Assembly (NCBI GenBank): GCA_025964295.1
Contig: JAOPZD010000345.1
Location: forward strand, 1 to 5,481
Direction: 5' to 3'
Source of the DNA: Conexibacter sp.
Lineage (GTDB): Bacteria; Actinomycetota; Thermoleophilia; Solirubrobacterales; Solirubrobacteraceae
Length of the DNA stretch: 5,481 nucleotides
Part shown: positions 1-5,481 of the stretch, piece after piece
How the letters are laid out: every line of letters starts with the position of its first letter
Position numbering within the stretch: position 1 is the stretch's first letter
The notes under the pieces: generated by a model
Database searches by the model: none
Told to the model about the DNA's origin: nothing
The model's input: the letters and a program-made list of their open reading frames with translations, nothing else
Made by a program: the position numbers and the translations under genes

Positions 1-591
1 CCCGGCGGCGCCGGCACGCCGCCCGCCCGCGGCGCCGCCGCCGTGCCGGAGCCCGAGCACGAGCGCTCCCGCGGCCCGATCATCGCCGCGATCGTCGCCC
101 TCGTCGTGGTCGCCGTCGTCGCCGTCGTGCTGCTGACCGGCGTCCTGGGCGGCAGCGACAAGCCCGCCACGCAGACCACGAGCACGGTCGCGTCGGGCAC
201 CGCGGCGAACGGGTCGAAGACCAAGACGACCGGCAAGTCCACCGCGCCCGCCGCCACGCCCGCGCCCGGCACCTACACCGTCGCGGTGCTCAACGGCACG
301 ACGGTCCCGGGCCTGGCCCGCGGCGTCGCCAACCGCCTGCAGAACACCAAGTACAAGATCGGCAACGTGACCAACGCCGCGACGCAGGACCGCTCCGCGA
401 CGCTGGTCGAGTTCGCGCCCGGCCATCGCGCCGAGGCCGACTCGGTGGCCAAGGCGATCGACGTCGGCAGCGACGCGATCCAGCCGCTGTCGCCCGGGTC
501 CAAGACGATCGCCGGCGACCAGGCCACGGTGGTCGTGACGGTCGGCTCCGACCAGAACACGTCGCCGCAGGCGCAGACGACCACGCAGTAG
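1..591 (+). CDS. Membrane-anchored LytR C-terminal (LytR_C) domain protein, 5' end outside window
   Basis: The reading frame is open from base 1 to the TAG at 589-591, giving 196 visible residues. A GTG at 43 could start a 182-residue protein, but no Shine-Dalgarno-like sequence precedes it and the Pro/Ala/Gly-rich frame runs unbroken to the window edge, so I treat the gene as 5'-partial. Numbered from base 1, residues 1-24 are a Pro/Ala-rich, then charged linker. Residues 25-51 are a Val/Ala-rich transmembrane helix, residues 52-90 a Thr/Ser/Ala/Lys linker, and residues 91-185 a LytR_C-type domain beginning TYTVAVLNGTTVPGLA and ending in an alternating ATVVVTVGSD strand. A short polar Gln/Thr tail follows. 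LytR_C domains usually lie C-terminal to LCP wall-teichoic/arabinogalactan ligase domains; here no LCP domain is visible. The domain probably sits outside the membrane and may bind a wall component, but its role is unknown. The next gene begins 14 bases downstream. Confidence 0.8.
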   Translation, partial: PGGAGTPPARGAAAVPEPEHERSRGPIIAAIVALVVVAVVAVVLLTGVLGGSDKPATQTTSTVASGTAANGSKTKTTGKSTAPAATPAPGTYTVAVLNGTTVPGLARGVANRLQNTKYKIGNVTNAATQDRSATLVEFAPGHRAEADSVAKAIDVGSDAIQPLSPGSKTIAGDQATVVVTVGSDQNTSPQAQTTTQ

Positions 592-605
592 GCCCGAGCA
601 CCTTC

Positions 606-1367
606 GTGGCCGGCTTCCTCGACCTTCCCGAGCGCAGCCCCAAGCCGCGCGACCGCGGGCTCACGCACGTCCTGGACAAGGGGCTGTCGTGCGCCGAGGT
701 CGACGGCCTGATGGAGGTCGCCGGCGACGCCGTCGACATCGTCAAGCTCGGCTGGGGCACCGCGCTGGTCACCGGCAACCTCGCCGCCAAGCTCGCGCGC
801 TACGCGGCGCACGACGTGCCGGTCGTCCTCGGCGGCACGCTGACCGAGATCGCGCTGCGCGACGGCCGCCTGGACGGGCTGATCGCCTGGTGCAAGGAGC
901 TGGGGATCGCCCACGTCGAGGTCTCCGACGGCACGATCGCGCTGGAGGCCGAGCGCAAGCGCGAGATCGTGGCGCGACTCTCGCGCGACTTCACGGTCTT
1001 CTCCGAGGTGGGCTCCAAGGACGACGAGCGGATCATGGCCCCCTACCGCTGGGTCGAGGAGATCGAGGCCGAGCTGGCGGCGGGCGCGTGGAAGGTCATC
1101 GCCGAGGCCCGCGAGTCGGGCACGGCCGGCATCTTCCGCCCCGACGGCGAGGTCCGCATGGGCCTGATCGACGAGATCGTCCACGCGGTCGACCCGGCGC
1201 AGCTGATCTTCGAGGCGCCTCAGCGCGCCCAGCAGGTGTGGTTCCTCAAGCGCTTCGGCCGCGAGGTCAACCTCGGCAACATCGCGCCCGGCGACGTCCT
1301 CTCGCTGGAGACGCTGCGCCTCGGCCTGCGCTCGGACACGATGGGCACGGAGCCCGCCGGCCCGTGA
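606..1367 (+). CDS. comA: Phosphosulfolactate synthase (ComA family)
   Basis: Predicted cytoplasmic TIM-barrel enzyme of 253 residues, the usual family length (about 250). The family adds sulfite to phosphoenolpyruvate to give (2R)-phospho-3-sulfolactate, the first step of coenzyme M synthesis in methanogens (EC 4.4.1.19). Family blocks are visible throughout: RGLTHVLDKGLS (17-28), DIVKLGWGT (44-52), VVLGGTLTEIA (73-83), VEVSDGTI (104-111), SEVGSK (133-138, where K138 is the likely equivalent of the conserved active-site lysine), EARESG (167-172), IFEAPQRAQQVWFL (201-214), VNLGNI (221-226) and LSLETLRLGLRSDT (232-245). The C-terminal blocks closely resemble the Methanocaldococcus protein as I remember it. 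The GTG start at 606 fits the family N-terminus and is preceded only by a weak GAG at 596-598. The 3' end overlaps the phosphatase start by four bases. The family assignment is firm; the in vivo pathway in this bacterium (sulfolactate, coenzyme M or another sulfonate) is not established. The symbol is unrelated to competence ComA. Confidence 0.93.
   Translation: MAGFLDLPERSPKPRDRGLTHVLDKGLSCAEVDGLMEVAGDAVDIVKLGWGTALVTGNLAAKLARYAAHDVPVVLGGTLTEIALRDGRLDGLIAWCKELGIAHVEVSDGTIALEAERKREIVARLSRDFTVFSEVGSKDDERIMAPYRWVEEIEAELAAGAWKVIAEARESGTAGIFRPDGEVRMGLIDEIVHAVDPAQLIFEAPQRAQQVWFLKRFGREVNLGNIAPGDVLSLETLRLGLRSDTMGTEPAGP
1349..1352 (+). promoter_or_regulatory. Candidate ribosome binding site of the histidine phosphatase gene
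   Basis: GGAG inside the end of comA, 11 bases before the GTG at 1364. It is the clearest Shine-Dalgarno-like match at any of the internal starts. The starts at 606, 1900, 3735 and 5195 have only weak purine patches, so they may depend on translational coupling. Confidence 0.35.
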
Positions 1368-1903
1368 GCCTCGTCGCGCTCGCCCGCCACGGGCAGACGG
1401 AGTACAACGCCGTGCGCCGCTTCCAGGGCCACCTGCCGGTCGCGCTGGACGACGTCGGCCGCGAGCAGGCCCGCGCGCTGGCGGGCGTCGCCGCCCAGCG
1501 CGAGTGGGCGGCGCTGATCTGCTCGCCGCTGGTCCGCGCGCGGGAGACCGCGGAGATCGTCGGCGCCGCGATCGGCCACTTCCCCGTCGACGACGCGCGC
1601 TTCGCCGAGACCGACTGCGGCGACTGGACCGACCTGACCTTCGACGAGGTGCAGGCGGCCCACCCCGAGCAGTTCGCCGCCTACCAGCGCGCCGACCCGG
1701 CCTTCGCGTTCCCGGGCGGCGAGTCGTTCGCCCAGCAGCAGCTGCGCGTCCTGGAGGGCATCGACGCCGCGCGCCAGGGCCCGCTGCCCGTGCTGATCGT
1801 CAGCCACCGCGGCTCGATCCGCCTCGCGCTGGCGGCCATCCACGGCGACGACGCGCTGCGCAGCGCCGACATCCCCAACGCGTCGCTCGTGGACCTGCCG
1901 TGA
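1364..1903 (+). CDS. Histidine phosphatase family protein (phosphoglycerate mutase-like)
   Basis: A 179-residue branch-1 histidine phosphatase. The catalytic signature ARHGQTEYN lies at residues 7-15, with nucleophile His9. SPLVRARETA (54-63) supplies the conserved phosphate-binding arginine (R58), E82 in RFAETDCGDW is the probable proton donor, and VSHRGSIR (146-153) carries the second catalytic histidine, H148. PGGES (117-121) and PNASL (171-175) are further family motifs. The length matches small monofunctional phosphatases (GpmB, CobC/alpha-ribazole phosphatase or GpgP type) rather than the roughly 250-residue glycolytic mutase, so hydrolysis of a small phosphate ester is more likely than mutase activity. 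The start is the GTG in the GTGA overlap with comA; GGAG at 1349-1352 is a plausible ribosome site. In-frame starts further upstream would run far into comA and are unlikely. The substrate cannot be read from the sequence. Coupling to comA makes phosphosulfolactate a candidate (inference). Confidence 0.9.
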   Translation: MSLVALARHGQTEYNAVRRFQGHLPVALDDVGREQARALAGVAAQREWAALICSPLVRARETAEIVGAAIGHFPVDDARFAETDCGDWTDLTFDEVQAAHPEQFAAYQRADPAFAFPGGESFAQQQLRVLEGIDAARQGPLPVLIVSHRGSIRLALAAIHGDDALRSADIPNASLVDLP

Positions 1904-3756
1904 GACGCACGCCGGTCATCGTCTTCGGAGTGCTCGTCGCCGCGACCTTCGCGGCGTTCTTCGTGGCCCAGCGGCTCAAGAACGCGCCGAGCGTCGTCCA
2001 GCAGTTCCGGGCCTACTACGTCTTCTCGCCGAACGGCGACGGCCGCCTGGACCGGGCCCGCATCACGTTCAAGGTCAAGCAGGCCGACGACGTGACCGTC
2101 GAGGTCCTCGATGCCGACGGCGACCCGGTCAAGACGCTGCTCGACGACCGCCACCTCGCCGCCTACGCGCCGATCGTGCCGTCGCTGCGCTGGGACGGCA
2201 CCGACGACCAGGGCCAGGCGGTCCCCGACGGCCGCTACCGCGTGCGCATCACGCTGCGCCACCTCGGCCGCTCGGTGATCCCCCAGCGCTCGATCCTCAA
2301 GGACACGCGGCCGCCGCGGCCGCGGGTGCTGTCGATCGGCAGCCAGAAGGCCTACGGGCCCGAGCTGCTGCCCGAGCCCGACGGCTCGCCGGCGCACGTC
2401 CACTTCGCCCCCGCGCTGCAGAAGGCCGCGGTCATGGTGTTCCGGACCGCGCCCGGCGCGCCCCGGCTCGTGCGCACCGACGACCAGCTGCGGTTCGGCG
2501 CCACGGAGTGGGACTGGAACGGCACCGACGACCGGGGCCGCCGCGTCTCGCCCGGGACCTACGTCGTCGTGCTGCAGTGGCGCGACGCCGCGGGCAACGT
2601 TGGCTCCTCGGTCGCGCTCGATCGCGCCGGCCTGCCGATCCTGAGGCGGTCCCCGCCCGCCCGGCTCCCGGGCCGCGGCGGGGTCACCGTCCGCTACCTC
2701 GGCGCCCAGACGCCGGTGACGCCGGTCAAGGCGCGCGAGACCGTGCCGATCCAGGTCGACGCGCGCCAGCAGCGCTACACGTGGACCGTGCGGCGCCTGG
2801 GCAGCTCGGCGGTGCGCGCGCACTCCACCAACCCCAAGACGACGCCCAACGTCCGCTTCCAGGCGCCCGGCGGCAAGTCCGGGGTCTACGTCTTCATCGC
2901 GCACACCGCCACGCGCTCGACGCGCGTCGTGTTCCCGATCCAGGCGCGCGCGCCGGTCGCGGGCACGGCGGCCAAGCCGCGCGGCGTCCTGGTGGTCCTG
3001 CCCTACGTCACCTGGCAGGGCCGCAACCCCGCCGACGACGACGGCGACGGCGCGCCGAACACGCTGGACCTCGGCGGGCCGGTCCGGCCGTTTCGGATCA
3101 TGGCCGGCGACGGCCTGCCCGTGGGCTTCACCGACCAGGAGGGCCAGCTGCTGCGCTGGCTGGACCGCGAGGGCAAGCGCTATGACGTCACGACCGACCT
3201 GGCGCTGGCGCTCGGGCAGGGGCCGAAGCTCGCCGGCCACCACGGCGTCCTGATCCCCGGCGACGCGCGCTGGCTGCCGACCAAGGTGCGCGTCGGGCTG
3301 CGCGCGTTCGCCAAGGCCGGCGGGACCGTCGTCTCCACCGGCACCGACAGCCTGCGCCGCGGCGTCGGCCTGGACGCCAAGGGCCGCCTCGCCGACCCGT
3401 CGGCGCGCAAGCCCACCGACCTGTTCGGGGCGCGGCTGGCCGACGTGGCGGCCAAGCCGACCAACCTCACCATCTTCACCGAGGACCCCAAGATCGACCT
3501 GTTCAAGAACGGCAACGGCCTGTTCGCGAACGTCCCGGCCTGGGAGGCCACGGAGCGCGTCGGCGAGGAGGCCGACCTGCTCTCCAACGCCGTCACCGAG
3601 AAGTACGACGCCAAGACCGTCGTGGTCGCCGCGCGCTTCGGCAAGGGCCTGGTCATCCGGCCCGGCTTCCCGTCGTTCGCGCAGCGCGTCGCCGCCGACT
3701 CCGACCCCGCCACCAGCGCGCTGATGGCCCGGATGTGGACGCTCCTCTCCCACTGA
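1900..3756 (+). CDS. Membrane-anchored surface protein: FlgD/Ig-like repeats plus N,N-dimethylformamidase-like C-terminal domain
   Basis: 618 residues, starting at the GTG of a GTGA overlap with the phosphatase gene. This start gives a clean N-terminal signal-anchor (RRT then a hydrophobic helix, residues 5-23); the frame is also open upstream, but that stretch lies over the phosphatase gene. Residues 38-119 form a FlgD-Ig-like unit: FSPNGDGRLD (42-51), then RWDGTDDQGQAVPDGRYRV (97-115). A second unit covers about 165-240 with WDWNGTDDRGRRVSPGTYVV (204-223) and RDAAGNVG. A third beta-rich region covers about 261-348. Residues 361-618 resemble the C-terminal glutamine-amidotransferase-like fold of the N,N-dimethylformamidase large subunit: VLPYVTWQGRN (366-376), YDVTTDLAL (428-436), HHGVLIPGDARW (447-458), LRAFAKAGGTVVSTGTDSL (467-485), and RFGKGLVIRPGFPSF (579-593). 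DDDGDG (379-384) could bind calcium. I see no cysteine anywhere, which fits an extracytoplasmic protein and rules out a class I amidotransferase nucleophile. Its function is unknown; the position before an O-antigen-ligase-like gene suggests a role in envelope glycan handling. Confidence 0.82.
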   Translation: MRRTPVIVFGVLVAATFAAFFVAQRLKNAPSVVQQFRAYYVFSPNGDGRLDRARITFKVKQADDVTVEVLDADGDPVKTLLDDRHLAAYAPIVPSLRWDGTDDQGQAVPDGRYRVRITLRHLGRSVIPQRSILKDTRPPRPRVLSIGSQKAYGPELLPEPDGSPAHVHFAPALQKAAVMVFRTAPGAPRLVRTDDQLRFGATEWDWNGTDDRGRRVSPGTYVVVLQWRDAAGNVGSSVALDRAGLPILRRSPPARLPGRGGVTVRYLGAQTPVTPVKARETVPIQVDARQQRYTWTVRRLGSSAVRAHSTNPKTTPNVRFQAPGGKSGVYVFIAHTATRSTRVVFPIQARAPVAGTAAKPRGVLVVLPYVTWQGRNPADDDGDGAPNTLDLGGPVRPFRIMAGDGLPVGFTDQEGQLLRWLDREGKRYDVTTDLALALGQGPKLAGHHGVLIPGDARWLPTKVRVGLRAFAKAGGTVVSTGTDSLRRGVGLDAKGRLADPSARKPTDLFGARLADVAAKPTNLTIFTEDPKIDLFKNGNGLFANVPAWEATERVGEEADLLSNAVTEKYDAKTVVVAARFGKGLVIRPGFPSFAQRVAADSDPATSALMARMWTLLSH

Positions 3757-5198
3757 TCCTCGCCGCCCTGCTCGCCGCCGGCGCCGTGCTGCTGCCCGGC
3801 GCTCGTCACCGCGCGCTCGCGACGCTCGGCGCGCTGGTGCTCGCGCCCGCGCTGCTGATCTCCGACATCTGGGACACCGACCAGGTGCGCCCGCTGCGCG
3901 ACCACCCGTCGGTCGCGGTCGCCGGGATCGTCGTCGGCGTCGCGGCGCTCGCGGCGCTCGCCGTGCTCTTCGACCGGCGCCCGGCCTGGTTCCCGCTCGC
4001 CGCCGCGGCCGCGATCCCGTTTCGCGTGCCGATCGCCTCCGGGGGCTCGACGGCCAACCTGCTCGTGCCGCTCTACGTGGTCGTCGGCGCGGGCGCGCTG
4101 GCCTACGCGATCCCGCGCGTCTTCGGCGCCAAGGGCGAGCTGCGCGAGCGCAAGGCCACCATGCTGGAGTGGCTGCTGGCGGGCAGCGTCGTGCTCTACG
4201 CGGTGCAGTCGTCCTACTCCGACGACTTCAACAAGGCCTTGGAGAACGTCGTCTTCTTCTACGTGCCCTTCGCGCTGCTGTTCGCGCTGCTGGCGCGGAT
4301 CGCGTGGACCAGGAAGCTCGCGGTGCAGGTGCTCGGCGTGCTGGCCGTGCTGGCGCTGGCCTTCGCGTGCGTCGGCTTCGTCGAGTACGCGACGCGCCAC
4401 CTGTTCCTCAACCCCAAGGTCATCGCCTCCAACCAGTTCGAGAGCTACTTCCGCGTCAACTCGCTGTTCTTCGACCCCAACATCTACGGGCGCTTCCTGG
4501 CGATCGTGATGATCGGCGTGGCCGGCGTGCTGATCTGGGCGCGCCGCCCGCGCGACGTGTGGGGCGCGGCCGCGGTGCTCGCGGTGCTGTGGGCGGGGCT
4601 GGTGCTGACGCTCTCGCAGTCGTCGTTCGCGGCGCTCTTGTTGGGGCTGCTGGTCCTGGCCGGCGCGCGCTGGAGCCCGCGCTGGGCGGCCGGCGTCGCC
4701 GTCGCCGCGCTGGCGATCGGCGGGCTGTTCGTCCTCGTCGCGCCGTCCTCGGTGCGGCTGGACCTCAACTCCTCCAAGTCGGCCGACAGTGCGACCAGCG
4801 GGCGCTATGACCTGGTCAAGGGCGGCGTGAACCTCTTCGCCGACAAGCCGCTGGCGGGCTACGGCGCGGGCGCGTTCTCGCGCGCCTACCGGCGGGCCGA
4901 GAAGGGATCGGCCGAGAAGGCGGTCTCGGCGTCGCACACGATCCCGATCACCGTCGCCGCCGAGCAGGGCATCCCGGGCCTGCTGGTGTACATCGCGCTG
5001 CTGGTGGCCGGCTTCGCGACGCTGCTGCGCGGCGTGCGCGGCGACCCGGTGCGCGCGGCGGTCGCCGCCGCGTTCGCGGCGCTCGTCCTGCACACCTGGA
5101 GCTACGCGTCGTTCCTCGAGGACCCGTTGACGTGGGCGCTGCTGGGGATCGGGCTGGCGCTGGCGCTCGTCCCGCGCAGCCGGCGCAGCACCGCATGA
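3735..5198 (+). CDS. O-antigen ligase / Wzy-type polytopic membrane protein
   Basis: 487 residues with about 12-14 hydrophobic segments, for example 4-22, 58-79, 107-128, 142-158, 170-188, 194-217, 253-269, 296-309, 317-336, 412-432, 440-456 and 464-480. A large polar loop at 338-411 carries SGRYDLVKGG (355-364, with R357), KPLAGYGAGAF (371-381) and H401. H401-T402, nine residues, then G412-IPG415 fits the H[NSQ]x9GxxG pattern of WaaL/PglL-type ligases, with Thr at the variable position. NSLFFDPNIYGRF (242-254) is another common block of the family. Members join or polymerise undecaprenyl-linked glycans on the outer face of the cytoplasmic membrane. Polymerase, glycan ligase and protein O-glycosylation ligase cannot be told apart from sequence alone. 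The GTG at 3735 overlaps the previous gene by 22 bases and keeps the first membrane helix; the in-frame GTG at 3786 would remove most of that helix and avoid the overlap. The next gene starts in the ATGA at the stop. Confidence 0.87.
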   Translation: MDAPLPLILAALLAAGAVLLPGARHRALATLGALVLAPALLISDIWDTDQVRPLRDHPSVAVAGIVVGVAALAALAVLFDRRPAWFPLAAAAAIPFRVPIASGGSTANLLVPLYVVVGAGALAYAIPRVFGAKGELRERKATMLEWLLAGSVVLYAVQSSYSDDFNKALENVVFFYVPFALLFALLARIAWTRKLAVQVLGVLAVLALAFACVGFVEYATRHLFLNPKVIASNQFESYFRVNSLFFDPNIYGRFLAIVMIGVAGVLIWARRPRDVWGAAAVLAVLWAGLVLTLSQSSFAALLLGLLVLAGARWSPRWAAGVAVAALAIGGLFVLVAPSSVRLDLNSSKSADSATSGRYDLVKGGVNLFADKPLAGYGAGAFSRAYRRAEKGSAEKAVSASHTIPITVAAEQGIPGLLVYIALLVAGFATLLRGVRGDPVRAAVAAAFAALVLHTWSYASFLEDPLTWALLGIGLALALVPRSRRSTA

Positions 5199-5481
5199 GC
5201 GCGCGCCGCACCGAGCTGCTCGTCGTCGCCGCGCTGGCGCTCGTCGCGGTCCTGTTCTGGGCGCTGGTCCCGACCTATCCCAACTACGACGCCTACTACC
5301 ACCTGGTGTGGGGACGCGAGATCGCCGCCGGCCACCTGCCGACGTTCGAGGCCTACCAGGCGCCGACCCAGCACCCGCTGTACCTGGCGATGTGCTTCGC
5401 GCTGGGCTTGCTCGGCGAGCACGCCGACCGGCTGCTCGTGCTCTTGACGTGCCTCTGCCACGTCGCGTTCACCTACGCGGT
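5195..5481 (+). CDS. Probable GT-C fold membrane glycosyltransferase, 3' end outside window
   Basis: The ATG lies in the ATGA overlap with the preceding stop codon. The frame stays open to the window end, giving 95 complete codons. After a basic start (SARR), residues 8-25 form a transmembrane helix. A polar loop follows with YPNYDAYYHLVWGREIAAG (28-46), HLP (47-49), AYQAP (53-57) and QHPLYLA (59-65), then hydrophobic segments at about 62-74 and 79-95. An aspartate (D32) soon after the first helix, followed by a Y-H-x3-G-x5-G pattern and a later HP, is the usual look of GT-C transferases (PMT/ArnT/GT39-like). These take sugars from polyprenyl-phosphate donors on the outer membrane face, and the aspartate is the likely catalytic base. 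The neighbouring O-antigen-ligase-like gene supports a polysaccharide role. With only the N-terminus visible, another polytopic membrane protein remains possible. Confidence 0.65.
   Translation, partial: MSARRTELLVVAALALVAVLFWALVPTYPNYDAYYHLVWGREIAAGHLPTFEAYQAPTQHPLYLAMCFALGLLGEHADRLLVLLTCLCHVAFTYA

Larger units (their letters stand above)
606..5481 (+). other. Probable operon with serial stop/start overlaps
   Basis: Five genes follow each other without a gap. The junctions are GTGA at 1364-1367, GTGA at 1900-1903, a 22-base overlap at 3735-3756 and ATGA at 5195-5198. Such junctions usually mean one transcript with coupled translation. The LytR_C gene ends only 14 bases before comA, so it may belong to the same transcript. 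No promoter-like sequence or terminator hairpin is visible at any junction, and the unit appears to continue past both window edges. Co-transcription is inferred from spacing only. Confidence 0.7.

Noticed and set aside
92..135. Near-repetitive GTCGCC/GTCGTC run
   Set aside because: It is simply the Val/Ala codons of the membrane helix in the LytR_C protein; no regular repeat unit is kept.
689..1363. In-frame upstream extension of the histidine phosphatase (404-codon frame)
   Set aside because: The extra 225 residues are Arg/Gly-rich, low-complexity shadow of comA. The conserved N-terminal RHG motif sits just after the GTG at 1364, as expected for the family.
1504..1899. Upstream extension of the FlgD-Ig-like protein to an ATG-like start at 1504
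   Set aside because: This stretch is an Arg/Pro-rich shadow of the phosphatase gene, and it would bury the signal-anchor that begins cleanly at 1900.
2306..2324. Perfect 8-bp GC inverted repeat with a 3-base loop (CGCGGCCG / CGGCCGCG)
   Set aside because: It lies mid-gene in a Pro/Arg-rich stretch where CCG/CGG codons make such palindromes likely. There is no T-tract and it is not at a gene boundary, so it is not a credible terminator.
2935..3756. Class I glutamine amidotransferase enzyme call for the C-terminal domain of gene 4
   Set aside because: The fold looks related, but the protein has no cysteine, so the catalytic nucleophile is absent. The dimethylformamidase-like resemblance is better.
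1681..5093. Long antisense open frames (690 and 637 codons) on the - strand covering genes 4 and 5
   Set aside because: They mirror strongly GC3-biased + strand genes, where stop codons are rare in the opposite frame. Their translations are Arg/Ala/Gly/Asp/His-rich with no recognisable domain, and they overlap well-supported genes.

Overview
The window is a very GC-rich stretch (roughly 70% or more by eye). Codon third positions are almost all G or C, and GTG is used as the start codon at least as often as ATG. The gene set points to a high-GC actinobacterium: a LytR C-terminal-domain protein, a bacterial phosphosulfolactate synthase, and envelope polysaccharide genes. The class Thermoleophilia (Solirubrobacter/Conexibacter-like) fits best, because as I recall these organisms have membrane-anchored LytR_C proteins with long Ala/Pro linkers. 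The taxonomic call is an inference from memory, not a search.

Layout: all genes are on the + strand with almost no non-coding DNA. In order they are: (1) a membrane-anchored LytR_C domain protein whose 5' end lies outside the window (to 591); (2) phosphosulfolactate synthase, ComA family (606-1367); (3) a short histidine phosphatase (1364-1903); (4) a 618-residue cysteine-free, membrane-anchored protein with FlgD/Ig-like repeats and a C-terminal domain resembling the N,N-dimethylformamidase large subunit (1900-3756); (5) an O-antigen ligase/Wzy-type polytopic membrane protein (3735-5198); (6) the first 95 residues of a probable GT-C type membrane glycosyltransferase, cut by the window edge (5195-5481). 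No terminator, RNA gene, mobile element or CRISPR array was seen, and no gene-free stretch is longer than 14 bases.

Genes 2 to 6 are joined by stop/start overlaps (GTGA, GTGA, a 22-base overlap, ATGA), so they are probably co-transcribed and translationally coupled. The 3' half (genes 4-6) looks like the start of a cell-surface polysaccharide or glycoconjugate locus. The 5' half links a wall-associated LytR_C protein to a sulfonate-forming enzyme and a phosphatase. The point of most interest is comA followed directly by a histidine phosphatase, which could supply the dephosphorylation that archaeal ComB performs. The second is gene 4, which keeps the dimethylformamidase-like scaffold but appears to have lost the tyrosines expected to bind iron.
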